From NCBI RefSeq assembly GCF_010093065.1, contig NZ_CP048113.1, positions 1,984,001 through 2,048,000 on the forward strand: a stretch of 64,000 nt of DNA, written 5' to 3'. The notes under the pieces are model-generated. The model had not been told where the DNA came from, ran no database searches, and worked only from the letters and a program-made list of their open reading frames with translations. The stretch's first letter is position 1, and every line of letters starts with the position of its first letter. This DNA comes from Chitinophaga agri. GTDB lineage: Bacteria > Bacteroidota > Bacteroidia > Chitinophagales > Chitinophagaceae. Below, one piece after another: positions 26,194-35,275 of the stretch. The position numbers were made by a program, and so were the translations under genes.

Positions 26194-26730
26194 TTAATGC
26201 CAGTTGTTACGTTCTTTCAGTTTCTCTACGTGTGCAAGATGATGTTTACCATGCCATGAGTAGGTGGCAGCCAGTGTCTTTAGGGCAATGGTCTTACCAC
26301 TTTCCGGATGCACGAATGTGCGGTTCCATTGTTCTTCCGTCAGGTTCTCCATAAGGTTGACCCAGCGGGTATGTAAAGCGTGTAATAACGTCAGGGAAAC
26401 ATTTACAGGCGTCTTCGCTACATCAGGCAATTCGGCCCAGGCAGCTTCGTCATATGCCTTGATGGTTGGATTATCTTCTGTCAATGCCCATTTAAAACGG
26501 GTCAGTGCCTGCGTATGACTATCTACCAGGTGATGTACCACCTGGGCGACGGTCCAGCCTTCAGGCCGGTAAGGAGTGGCCAGCTGGGCCGCATCAAGCG
26601 TCTGCACTACGATCTCTATCAGTGAAGGTAAATACCGGATATCGGTAATAAAACCTTTCAATGCCTGCTTACTGATGTCAGCAGGTGCTTCAAATCGTCC
26701 TATCGGATATTTCAGTTGCTCCAGGTCCAT
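26194..26730 (-). CDS. yfiT: YfiT-like DinB-family bacillithiol transferase
   Basis: A 178-residue four-helix DinB-fold protein. The segments LATPYRPEGWTVAQVVHHL, DSHTQALTRFKWALTED, PTIKAYDEAAWAELPD and YSWHGKHHLAHV are typical of YfiT, with metal-binding histidines H66/H67 and in GKHHLAH. Related proteins are annotated as bacillithiol S-transferases, which fits the bshB1 gene in this window. It is co-directional with the NUDIX gene (19 nt) and the ABC ATPase gene (36 nt upstream). Confidence 0.85.
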   Translation of the reverse strand: MDLEQLKYPIGRFEAPADISKQALKGFITDIRYLPSLIEIVVQTLDAAQLATPYRPEGWTVAQVVHHLVDSHTQALTRFKWALTEDNPTIKAYDEAAWAELPDVAKTPVNVSLTLLHALHTRWVNLMENLTEEQWNRTFVHPESGKTIALKTLAATYSWHGKHHLAHVEKLKERNNWH

Positions 26731-26766
26731 GGATGTTCAGTTATGTGAGAATGATGAGGAATCTAA

Positions 26767-27531
26767 TTAGTCTTCCCTGAGTCCCTTTCCTGTCATGTGG
26801 ATGAACACATCTTCCAGGTTGGCCTTCTTCACTTCTTTTTTACGCTCGAAACCACCTGCCACGAGCTGGTCGATGAGGGTATCAGGCGATTCCAGTGCAA
26901 TGATCTTACCACTGTCTACTATTGCGCAGCGATCACAGAGAAACTCCGCTTCGTCCATGTAGTGTGTGGTGATCACGACAGTAGTACCCTGAGAGCGTAC
27001 TTCCTGGATCAGGTCCCAGAGGTTACGTCTGGCCTGTGGGTCTAATCCGGTGGTCGGCTCATCAAGAAATATGATCTTAGGCTTATTGATCAGCGTTGTA
27101 GCAATGGAAAAACGCTGTTTTTGTCCGCCGGAAAGTTCTTTGTATTTGGCTTTGGCTTTATCCTCCAGATTGAAGGAGGCCAGTAATTCCCTGGGGTCTA
27201 CCTGTTGGTTATACAAACCACAAAAAAGATCGATCAGTTCGGTGAGGTTCAGTCCCGGATAATAGCCGGAGCTTTGTAATTGTACACCTATCAGTTTCTT
27301 GATGGATTCCGGGTCTTTATCCAGGTCATATCCATCCACGATCACCTTACCGGAGGTCTTTTCCCTTAACGTCTCAATGATCTCTAAGGTGGTAGATTTA
27401 CCGGCACCATTGGGGCCTAATAATCCGAATATCTCGTTCTCATACACATCGAAACTGATACCTTTAACTGCTGTAAAATCACCGTATTTTTTGACAAGGT
27501 CCTTTACTTCAATAATCTTCCTCTTTTCCAT
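26767..27531 (-). CDS. ABC transporter ATP-binding protein
   Basis: The 254-residue ATPase has Walker A GPNGAGKST (about 39-47), the signature LSGGQKQR, Walker B IIFLDEPTTGLD and the H-loop TTHYMDEAE. It resembles the DrrA/CcmA/NatA subfamily that pairs with an ABC-2 permease for drug or lipid export. No permease gene is beside it on either side, so the partner must be elsewhere. It is followed by yfiT and the NUDIX gene. Confidence 0.93.
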   Translation of the reverse strand: MEKRKIIEVKDLVKKYGDFTAVKGISFDVYENEIFGLLGPNGAGKSTTLEIIETLREKTSGKVIVDGYDLDKDPESIKKLIGVQLQSSGYYPGLNLTELIDLFCGLYNQQVDPRELLASFNLEDKAKAKYKELSGGQKQRFSIATTLINKPKIIFLDEPTTGLDPQARRNLWDLIQEVRSQGTTVVITTHYMDEAEFLCDRCAIVDSGKIIALESPDTLIDQLVAGGFERKKEVKKANLEDVFIHMTGKGLRED

Positions 27532-27638
27532 AGGACACTAAGATAGATAATTAGGAATTAGGATGCAGGAATTAAGAATTGGTCCGCAGAATGTTTTTTT
27601 TATCAGACAGATAAGCGCGAGACTTTCAGCCAACAAAA

Positions 27639-27665
27639 AAGGCGCCTCAGTTGTTGAAGCGCCTT
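27639..27665 (-). terminator. Terminator of the CAP-domain lipoprotein gene
   Basis: AAGGCGC (27639-27645) pairs with GCGCCTT (27659-27665); on the minus strand a T6 run follows. Confidence 0.75.
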
Positions 27666-27715
27666 AATATTTTACTTATAATCAGGCAATTAGAAGCAAC
27701 AACTCCTAATTCTCC

Positions 27716-28246
27716 CTATTTCTTTACAAAGAACTGCGTGAAATAAATGATCCGTCCTTTCTCAGCCGTACCAATACCAATCATATTATAGTCTCCCAGC
27801 ATATTCTTTCTATGACCAGGGCTTTTAATCCAGCCATCTACTACACCTTTTGCGTCCAGGTTACCATAGGCAACGTTTTCTGCTACGCCGGAAACGCCTT
27901 TGAATTTCAGTGTTGCCGCGTCACTGCGGATCTCGAACTGATCATGCCCGAAGCCTACTTTACCGCTGGCCATATTATCACTGTGCTTTTGAGCCAGCAG
28001 TGAACAGTATGATTCCAGTTTCAGTGGAGGCAGGCCTTTACTCGCTCTGAACTCATTGGTATAATAGAGGATGTCTTTAATCAGTTTGGCATTGCCGGCA
28101 CCTGTCGGTTCTTCGCTAACAGGAGCAGGACCTTCTTTCACGGCAGTATTGCTTTTAGAAGGCACGGCTGACCGTGAGCAGGAAAATACGAAGAGATGAA
28201 ATGTCAGAAAAAAAGCGAATACAGTAAAAGTGAGCTTCCGGTTCAT
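27716..28246 (-). CDS. CAP (SCP/PR-1) domain lipoprotein
   Basis: The 176-residue protein has a lipoprotein signal with lipobox cysteine C23 (LFVFSC), a Ser/Pro/Glu linker and a CAP domain from about residue 55. The domain shows LAQKHSDNMAS, FGHDQF, ENVAYG and GWIKSPGHRKNML, which match the CAP signature histidines and glutamates. Bacterial CAP proteins of this kind are extracytoplasmic and of unclear function. It stands as a single gene with its own terminator. Confidence 0.9.
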   Translation of the reverse strand: MNRKLTFTVFAFFLTFHLFVFSCSRSAVPSKSNTAVKEGPAPVSEEPTGAGNAKLIKDILYYTNEFRASKGLPPLKLESYCSLLAQKHSDNMASGKVGFGHDQFEIRSDAATLKFKGVSGVAENVAYGNLDAKGVVDGWIKSPGHRKNMLGDYNMIGIGTAEKGRIIYFTQFFVKK

Positions 28247-28344
28247 AATGTGTATGGTAATAGATAATAAATATACAATTAGACAAATATAACTAGTGCA
28301 GGTTTAGCAATAGTTATACCAAAAGCTCATATTTATCTTTTTTT

Positions 28345-29349
28345 CTAACTATTGACTATTCGCTGCCATACATCCATCATGTTTTTAGACCCTAAAAATA
28401 CCGGCACACGCTGGTGTAGTTTTGAGGGTTTAAGTTCGAGCAGCCGCTGTCTGCCTGTGGCCATTGCCAGTCCGCCTGCTTTCTCCATAATGAACGACAT
28501 GGGATTGCACTCATAACATAAACGTAAACGCCCCCCGGCATATTTTCCAAAAGCCGGATACATAAAAATCCCCCCCTGGATGAGCGTGCGATGTACCTCT
28601 GCCACCATACAGCCCACAAAACGATGGCGGTAGATTTTACCATGAGCATCTTTGGCCAGGAAATAGTCGATAGCGTTCCGGATCTTGTCCTCATAGAGGT
28701 GATAGTAACCTATGTTGACTGAAAAGATATCACTTTCAGCCGGGCATTTCAGGTTGGGATGTGACAGACAGAACTCTCCGATGGAAGGGTCCAGTGTAAA
28801 GCCCTGCACACTGCGGCGGGTAGCATACACCAGCATGGTGGACGATCCGTAAATAATGTAGCCTGCGGCAATCTGGACATAGCCAGGCTGCAGGAAATCT
28901 TCCAGTTCACAAACAGAACCGGTAGGGGTCAGTCGGCGATACACGGAAAAGATAGTCCCGATGGAAACGTTGACATCGATATTCCCCGAGCCATCCAGGG
29001 GGTCTAACAGCACAACGTATTTAGAGTTCCTGGAGTGTTCGTCATCGAAGGCGATGAAGTTCTCTTCTTCTTCAGAAGCGACACCACAACAGTAAATACT
29101 GCTTCTCAGGGAACTAATGAACTGATCATTGGCAAATTCGTCCAGCTTTTTAACTTTCTCGCCCTGCACGTTGATCCTGCCAGCTTCTCCGAGGATATCG
29201 GCAATACCCGCCTTGTTGACCTCAACATTCACGCGTTTGGCCGCCAACCCTATATCTCTCAGTAAACCAGACAGTTGTCCTGTAGCGCCGGGGTAATTCC
29301 TTAATTCCTGGATAGTAAATTCGTCGAGGGTCATTACTTTTCTGTTCAT
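28345..29349 (-). CDS. fbp: Class I fructose-1,6-bisphosphatase
   Basis: The enzyme hydrolyses fructose-1,6-bisphosphate to fructose-6-phosphate in gluconeogenesis. The metal-binding DPLDGSGNIDVNVSIG motif is intact, and MYPAFGKYAGGRLRLCYECN with PMSFIMEKAGG marks the substrate-binding half. I prefer ATG 29349 (MNRKVMTLDEFTI, 334 residues), where family similarity begins; ATG 29394 would add 15 residues. It is divergent from lysC, and the shared spacer has a large inverted repeat (29413-29460). Confidence 0.95.
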   Translation of the reverse strand: MNRKVMTLDEFTIQELRNYPGATGQLSGLLRDIGLAAKRVNVEVNKAGIADILGEAGRINVQGEKVKKLDEFANDQFISSLRSSIYCCGVASEEEENFIAFDDEHSRNSKYVVLLDPLDGSGNIDVNVSIGTIFSVYRRLTPTGSVCELEDFLQPGYVQIAAGYIIYGSSTMLVYATRRSVQGFTLDPSIGEFCLSHPNLKCPAESDIFSVNIGYYHLYEDKIRNAIDYFLAKDAHGKIYRHRFVGCMVAEVHRTLIQGGIFMYPAFGKYAGGRLRLCYECNPMSFIMEKAGGLAMATGRQRLLELKPSKLHQRVPVFLGSKNMMDVWQRIVNS

Positions 29350-29412
29350 ATATAATGGATTAGTTTTCTCATAACAGGGAGCTGCCTCTGGCATTCTCGT
29401 CTCGTCAGCTAA

Positions 29413-29460
29413 TTTACCGAAAAGAGACAGTTTTTAATGAAACTGTCATTTTCCGGTAAA
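29413..29460. promoter_or_regulatory. Large inverted repeat between fbp and lysC
   Basis: Arms 29413-29433 and 29440-29460 match at 18 of 21 positions (inner AGACAGTTT / AAACTGTC, outer TTTACCG / CGGTAAA) around a 6-nt centre. It sits between the divergent starts of fbp and lysC, so it is more likely an operator or promoter element than a terminator. Confidence 0.7.
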
Positions 29461-29528
29461 CAAATTTTAAAACAAATTTAAAGTTGTCTTACTTTGCCGC
29501 GTATTTTTTCACGGAAGATTAAGCATAT

Positions 29529-30794
29529 ATGAAGGTTTTCAAATTTGGAGGTGCAAGTTTAGAAAGCGTTGAACGTATTCAACAGGTAGCCACAATCGTA
29601 CAGTCATTCCCGGATCAGCAGATCCTGATCGTTATATCTGCAATGGGTAAAACGACCAATGAGCTGGAAAAGGTGGCGCAGAACTTCTATCTGCGTAAGC
29701 GTGAAATAGCCGCCCAGTTACTGCATAACATTGAAGCGCAACACCTGGAAGTAGCAGAAAAGTTACTGGGTACCCGCGAAAATCCTGTTTTCGCGCAATT
29801 ACAGGAATTCTTTACAGAAGCGGAATGGACACTGGGTGAAAAACCCGACCGAGCGTTCGACTACTACTATGATCAGCTGGTGAGTCTGGGAGAATTACTG
29901 AGTACCGCTATCGTCAGTGCCTACTTCAACCTGGCGGGTGTCAATAACACCTGGCTGGATGTGCGGGATGTATTCCGTACAGATGACACCTTCCGTGACG
30001 CAAATATTGACTGGGCAGTTACCAGCCAGCATGTACAGGAGAAAGTAGTACCGCTGTTCAAAAACACAAATATTGTGGTTACCCAGGGCTTTATTGGCAG
30101 CACTGACCAGAATGAAAGCGTGACACTGGGTCGTGAAGGCAGTGACTATTCTGCTGCGGTATTTGCCAATATGCTGAACGCAGAAAGCCAGACCATCTGG
30201 AAAGACGTGGAAGGCCTGAAAAATGCAGATCCGAAGTTATTTCCCAATACGATCAATATTCCGGAGATCACCTATAGTGAAGTAATCGAAATGGCTTTCT
30301 ATGGAGCACAGGTGATCCATCCGAAGACCATTAAGCCACTCCAGAATAAACAAATTCCTCTCTATGTAAAGAGTTTCCTGAATAAAGATCTTCCAGGTAC
30401 TGTTATCAAGGAAGAAACTGACACAAAGCAGTTACCGCCCATCATAGTACTGAAGAAAAATCAGGTATTACTGACCATTACTTCCCGCAATTTTGACTTC
30501 ATCACCGAAGACCGGATCAGTGACGTTTATGAACGCTTCCACAAGCTCAAGATCAAGATAAATTTGATGCAGAATGCTGCCATTAGTTTCTCTTGCTGTA
30601 TTGACAATAGCCCGGAGAAGATCGAGCAGCTGATAAAAGAGCTACATGATGATTTTAAAATCTCATATAACGAAGGTTTGGAATTACTAACCGTACGTTA
30701 TAACCAGAACGGACTATTGGAAGAACTGAGTAAAGACAGGTCAGTCCTGTTGGAACAACGATCACTCATCACAATTCAGCGCGTACTGAAATAA
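29529..30794 (+). CDS. lysC: Aspartate kinase, monofunctional
   Basis: Aspartate kinase makes aspartyl phosphate for lysine, threonine and methionine synthesis. The 421-residue protein begins MKVFKFGGASLESVERIQQV (FGGAS in place of FGGTS), has TLGREGSDYSA and QVIHPKTIKPL, and ends in two ACT-like regulatory domains (about 300-420). It has no homoserine dehydrogenase domain, unlike thrA further on, so the two kinases probably answer to different end products. Confidence 0.93.
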   Translation: MKVFKFGGASLESVERIQQVATIVQSFPDQQILIVISAMGKTTNELEKVAQNFYLRKREIAAQLLHNIEAQHLEVAEKLLGTRENPVFAQLQEFFTEAEWTLGEKPDRAFDYYYDQLVSLGELLSTAIVSAYFNLAGVNNTWLDVRDVFRTDDTFRDANIDWAVTSQHVQEKVVPLFKNTNIVVTQGFIGSTDQNESVTLGREGSDYSAAVFANMLNAESQTIWKDVEGLKNADPKLFPNTINIPEITYSEVIEMAFYGAQVIHPKTIKPLQNKQIPLYVKSFLNKDLPGTVIKEETDTKQLPPIIVLKKNQVLLTITSRNFDFITEDRISDVYERFHKLKIKINLMQNAAISFSCCIDNSPEKIEQLIKELHDDFKISYNEGLELLTVRYNQNGLLEELSKDRSVLLEQRSLITIQRVLK

Positions 30795-30853
30795 ATTTTC
30801 CTACCTTTTTGCAACCTTTTCGTCCTACGGCCGTCTTTTAAAAAACGACCTGC

Positions 30854-31051
30854 ATGAAAAAGGTATCCATTTTTATTATTATAACCCTGGGTATCCTGGC
30901 CATTATTGCACTGGAGGGCAGGGCTTTGCGTCAACTGCGAACGGAACGGACGGGTGCCAACCCCGACATGCTCCCATTCTATCTGCTCTGTACCGGATCA
31001 GAATGGATCACGCCCGCATCGACCCAGCCTTGTCACCACTCTGAGATTTAA
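30854..31051 (+). CDS. Small membrane-anchored protein, 65 residues, unknown
   Basis: ATG at 30854 opens a frame with a clear N-terminal hydrophobic helix (MKKVSIFIIITLGILAIIAL) and a polar tail with two cysteines. The stop is only 5 nt before the start of the TonB-linked receptor gene, so the two would be translated from one message. No family recognised; codon use looks plausible but it could be non-coding. Confidence 0.4.
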   Translation: MKKVSIFIIITLGILAIIALEGRALRQLRTERTGANPDMLPFYLLCTGSEWITPASTQPCHHSEI

Positions 31052-31056
31052 AACTT

Positions 31057-33474
31057 ATGAAAAAGATATTACTAATTGTCATTCTGGCGTTAGCTGGAAC
31101 GGGGACGATTTATGCCCAGCAAGCATCAGGAAAGATCACAATTAAGACTACGGAGACCAACGGGCAACCAGTTCCCTTCGCTAATGTACTGTTACGTCAT
31201 GCAAAAGACTCTTCTCTTGTAAAAGGAGAACTGAGTGGACAGGACGGGAACACCTCCTTTGAAAAAATAAAAGAAGGTAAATACTTCATTCAGGTCACCT
31301 TAATGGGCTATACCAACGCCAGCACCTCCGCTTTTACTATCGACGCGCATCATACGCTGGTGCAACTGCCGGCATTAACATTGTCCCCTACTTCCAAAAC
31401 ACTGGAAGGCGTGACTGTCTCCGCTCAAAAGCCTTTTATTGAGCGTAAAAACGGTGCCACTGTACTCAATGTGGAAAGTAGCCTGGCTGCCTCCGGCGGT
31501 ACTGCGCTGGATGTGCTGAAAAGAGCACCTGGCGTGCAGATAGACAAGGATGACAATATTATCCTGCAGGGCAATCAGGGCGCTACCGTCATGCTGGATG
31601 GCAAACTCACCTACCTGTCCGGCGAGCAACTGGCTAACCTGCTGAGAAGTCTGCCGTCTGAAAATATCTCTACCATTGAGATCATTACCAGTCCTTCCGC
31701 CAAATACGATGCGGCCGGCAGAAGCGGTATCATTAATATCAAGACCAAAAAGACTGTCATCACCGGGATCAACGGCTCCATTAATCTGGGTGTTGGTGCC
31801 GGTAAATATGGCTTCTATAATACAGGGATCAACCTGAACTGGCGTACCGAAAAATTCAACCTCTTCGGTAACTATAACAACGGGAACAGGGGATTCTTCC
31901 AGACCCGTTACATCAGAAGGAATATAGATGGTGACCAACCGGTAGAACTCATTACCGAATTCTTCAACAGACGCCGGTTTAAAAATAATAACTATAAGGC
32001 TGGGCTGGATTACTTCCTCAATTCAAAACATACGGTTGGAGTGCTTGTAAGAGGTTACAACAACTTTTTCCAGAATGATGGTATTGGTCGCAACCCTATT
32101 TCCAGCAACGGAAAAGTTGATTCCACACTTTATTCAAATACCCGGATCAGGAACAACTTTTCCAATGTATCATTCAATCTGAACTACAAGGGGCAGCTGG
32201 ATACTTCAGGTACGGAGATCACCATCGATGCCGACTGGGCCAGATTTAACGATGATAACAATATGATGCTCAGTGATAGCATGTCCTACGCCGTTAATCC
32301 ATGGCTGAACCACCATGCTATCCGCAACATGCCGTCCAATATTGTCACTATTAAAAGCGTGAAGGCCGACTTTACACATCCGTTCAACAAGAACACCAAA
32401 CTGGAGACCGGGTTTAAGATCGCTGCTGTTAAAACGGACAATAATCTCAGGTATGACTCACTGGTCAATGGTAAATATGAACGTGCCATTACGCAAAGCA
32501 ATCAGTTCATTTACACGGAGAAAGTATATGCCGCCTACGTGATGCTCAAAAAGCAGATCCATCATACAGACATCCAGGCGGGCCTGCGTGCAGAGCAAAC
32601 AAAGTCTGACGGCTACTCTGTGACCTTGCAGTCGCACGTTAAACGCAGTTATCTGGACTTCTTCCCTACCCTGTCCGTAGACCAGAAACTAAGTGAATCA
32701 CATAAGATCGGGGTGAACTATTCCAAGCGTATTTCCAGGCCTAACTATGGCGACCTGAATCCGTTTGTCTACTACATTGATAAATACAATTACTTCAAAG
32801 GGAATCCTTACATGCTGCCGGAATATACACATAAAGCAGAGCTGACGTATACTTTCAAACAGAAGTATGTGGCGGCAGTTTCCTACGGAATGACCAAAAA
32901 CGTCGTACTGGAATATATGATACAGAACGATACCACCAAGGTAACCACCTTCTATGACAGGAACTTTGAGCGGAGTTATGTATACGGTATCACCCTGACC
33001 ATCCCGATCGATCCATTCAAATGGTGGAACATCACCAATAACATCAATGCCAACCATACGGCATATGACATCAAGGATACATCAGTGAACCTGGCGACCA
33101 ACACCCTGGGGCTGAATTATCAGACCACGCATACCTTCACATTACCGAAGGACTGGAAACTGGAACTGAACGGGTACTACGAAAGTCCGTTTGTCTGGGG
33201 TGTATACAAGATCAGATCGTCCTTCGCTATCGGCGCAGGCGTGCAGAAATCTTTCATGAACAAGAAATTCGTGGCAAAGCTGAACGTATCTGACATTACT
33301 AACAGGGAACAGTTCCGTGGCAGCGCACGGTTTGACAACATTGATATGTATATCAATAACCGCTGGCAGAACAGACGTGTAAACTTTGCCCTTACCTGGA
33401 ACTTCGGTAACAGTAATATCAAAGCGGCCCGGGACAGAGATGCCGGTGCTGAACAACAAAGGGTAGGCGGTTAA
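31057..33474 (+). CDS. TonB-dependent receptor-like outer-membrane beta-barrel protein
   Basis: The 805-residue protein has a signal peptide (ends YAQQ near 22), a carboxypeptidase-regulatory-like Ig fold (about 24-110), a plug-like region (SSLAASGGTALDVLKRAPG, VMLDGKLTYLSG, IEIITSPSAKYDAAG; about 145-230) and a long C-terminal barrel ending ALTWNFG. This is the Bacteroidota 'outer membrane beta-barrel family' type, shorter than SusC. No SusD is present. Ligand unknown. Its stop codon overlaps the stop of the convergent CBS gene by 4 nt. Confidence 0.88.
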   Translation: MKKILLIVILALAGTGTIYAQQASGKITIKTTETNGQPVPFANVLLRHAKDSSLVKGELSGQDGNTSFEKIKEGKYFIQVTLMGYTNASTSAFTIDAHHTLVQLPALTLSPTSKTLEGVTVSAQKPFIERKNGATVLNVESSLAASGGTALDVLKRAPGVQIDKDDNIILQGNQGATVMLDGKLTYLSGEQLANLLRSLPSENISTIEIITSPSAKYDAAGRSGIINIKTKKTVITGINGSINLGVGAGKYGFYNTGINLNWRTEKFNLFGNYNNGNRGFFQTRYIRRNIDGDQPVELITEFFNRRRFKNNNYKAGLDYFLNSKHTVGVLVRGYNNFFQNDGIGRNPISSNGKVDSTLYSNTRIRNNFSNVSFNLNYKGQLDTSGTEITIDADWARFNDDNNMMLSDSMSYAVNPWLNHHAIRNMPSNIVTIKSVKADFTHPFNKNTKLETGFKIAAVKTDNNLRYDSLVNGKYERAITQSNQFIYTEKVYAAYVMLKKQIHHTDIQAGLRAEQTKSDGYSVTLQSHVKRSYLDFFPTLSVDQKLSESHKIGVNYSKRISRPNYGDLNPFVYYIDKYNYFKGNPYMLPEYTHKAELTYTFKQKYVAAVSYGMTKNVVLEYMIQNDTTKVTTFYDRNFERSYVYGITLTIPIDPFKWWNITNNINANHTAYDIKDTSVNLATNTLGLNYQTTHTFTLPKDWKLELNGYYESPFVWGVYKIRSSFAIGAGVQKSFMNKKFVAKLNVSDITNREQFRGSARFDNIDMYINNRWQNRRVNFALTWNFGNSNIKAARDRDAGAEQQRVGG

Positions 33475-33911
33475 CGCGTACCCTTTATATAACCTTCGAG
33501 GTTGTCGATAATATATCGCTGTTCGTCGATAACATACTTTACAACGTCACCAATAGAAATCATGCCGACCAGCCTTAACTGGTCATCTGTAACGGGTAAA
33601 TGGCGGATATGTTTATCCGTCATTTTTACCATACAGTCCTGAATACTATCGTCTTCCGTCACTGTAAACGGATGTTCCGTCATAATTTCCCTGATCAATG
33701 TTTCCCTGGAAGCCCTGCCTTTCAGAATAACCCGGCGGGCGTAGTCTCGTTCGGAGAAGATCCCGACTACTTTGTCATTGTCACTGAGCACCACCAGTGC
33801 ACCCACATTTTTGTCCACTAACACGCTTAACGCGTCAAATACCGTATCATTTGGCTGAACCGAGTAAACAGCATGGCCCTTTACCCTTAGAATGTCACGC
33901 ACTGTTCCCAT
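33471..33911 (-). CDS. Protein with two CBS domains
   Basis: The 146-residue protein consists of tandem CBS motifs (about 7-65 and 72-130: VGIFSERDYARRV, REIMTEHPFTVTEDD, HIRHLPVTDDQLRLVGMISIGD). A CBS pair usually binds adenine nucleotides and regulates a partner. Stand-alone CBS proteins of this length are common in Bacteroidota, role unknown. It converges with the receptor gene, sharing the bases TTAA (33471-33474). Confidence 0.9.
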   Translation of the reverse strand: MGTVRDILRVKGHAVYSVQPNDTVFDALSVLVDKNVGALVVLSDNDKVVGIFSERDYARRVILKGRASRETLIREIMTEHPFTVTEDDSIQDCMVKMTDKHIRHLPVTDDQLRLVGMISIGDVVKYVIDEQRYIIDNLEGYIKGTR

Positions 33912-34104
33912 AACGAGGCAATTTAGGAGTGATGAATGGAGGAATACAAACGCTATATTCCTAAGTTAACATTTTATGCCCGAAATTCCCTTTCACCCCA
34001 TAAATTTTCAGCGCACATCTTGCATACAGTATTTTAATATATTACTTTACGGAATCGTTCGTTAAAAATCTGTTACTATTTACAACCCTGATAACTAGCA
34101 TGAT

Positions 34105-35235
34105 ATGCGCAAATTGAGAATACACCTGGCAATCGTCGCACTAATAGGCCTACTGGCGCCGTGCAGCACTGTATCTGCTCAGAAGATCTTCAAAGACTGG
34201 CCGCTGGGGACTGATCCGGCTGCAATCGGATTATTTGTGGCCAATCATTATGTGGCCGGGCCATTTTCCAACTTTGGCAATCCCGGACCGCCTCAATCCA
34301 TTACCTATCCGGAGGTATGCACCTGGTACGGAGCACTCCAGTTTGCGAAAGCCTCCGGTAACAAAGAACTTACCACCAAGCTAATCCAGCGTTATGAACC
34401 ATTTCTCGCACAATCCCAAAGTCTGGTACCTAAACCAGACCACGTCGATCACAGCGTTTTTGGTACTATTCCGCTCGAACTTTATCTGCAAACCAATGAG
34501 GCAAAATACCTGGATGCGGGACAGTCCTTCGCTGACCAGCAGTGGCAGCTGCCGGCGAATCCGCAACCAAATCAACAGGAACTACAGTCCAAAGGACTCT
34601 CCTGGCAAACCCGGATGTGGATCGACGACATGTACATGATCACCATCCTGCAGGTTGAGGCCTTCCGAGCGACCGGTAATAAAGAATACCTGGACCGTGC
34701 CGCCCATGAAATGGTGGTGTACCTGGATGCTATCCAGCAACCTGAAGGGCTGTTCTTCCATGCCGCGGATGCACCATTCCTCTGGGGACGTGGGAATGGA
34801 TGGGTGGCAGCCGGCATGACTGAACTGCTCAGCGCCTTGCCCGGCAACCACGCAGACCGTGCACGGATCATGGAAAGCTATAAGAAAATGATGGCTGCCC
34901 TGAAGAAACTGCAGGATAAGAATTACATGTGGCACCAGTTGCTGGATGATCCGAACTCCTTTGCAGAGACGTCCTGCACGGCCATGTTCACATTTGCACT
35001 TGTCACCGGCGTGAAAAAGGGTTGGCTGGATGAGAAAGAATATGGCCTTCCTGCTAAGAATGCCTGGACGACACTGGTAAAATACATCAATGAGTCAGGC
35101 GATATCAAAGACGTATGTGAAGGCACCAATAAGAGGAACGATCAGCAGTACTATCTGAACCGCTCCCGCGTTACCGGCGATCTGCATGGTCAGGCGCCTG
35201 TTTTATGGGCAGCAGCGGCACTGTTAGCTAACTGA
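34105..35235 (+). CDS. Glycoside hydrolase family 88/105, unsaturated glucuronyl/rhamnogalacturonyl hydrolase
   Basis: A 376-residue secreted protein (signal peptide to about residue 27) with an (alpha/alpha)6 barrel. WIDDMYM (about 173-179) and WGRGNGW carry the catalytic and substrate-binding residues of GH88/105. These enzymes remove unsaturated uronic acid from lyase products of pectin or other polyuronides. It is the first of a + strand pair with GH97, 40 nt apart. No SusC/SusD pair or regulator is next to it. Confidence 0.85.
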   Translation: MRKLRIHLAIVALIGLLAPCSTVSAQKIFKDWPLGTDPAAIGLFVANHYVAGPFSNFGNPGPPQSITYPEVCTWYGALQFAKASGNKELTTKLIQRYEPFLAQSQSLVPKPDHVDHSVFGTIPLELYLQTNEAKYLDAGQSFADQQWQLPANPQPNQQELQSKGLSWQTRMWIDDMYMITILQVEAFRATGNKEYLDRAAHEMVVYLDAIQQPEGLFFHAADAPFLWGRGNGWVAAGMTELLSALPGNHADRARIMESYKKMMAALKKLQDKNYMWHQLLDDPNSFAETSCTAMFTFALVTGVKKGWLDEKEYGLPAKNAWTTLVKYINESGDIKDVCEGTNKRNDQQYYLNRSRVTGDLHGQAPVLWAAAALLAN

Positions 35236-35275
35236 TGACAACGATACGAACGAAGCACTAAAATTTCCACTGATA

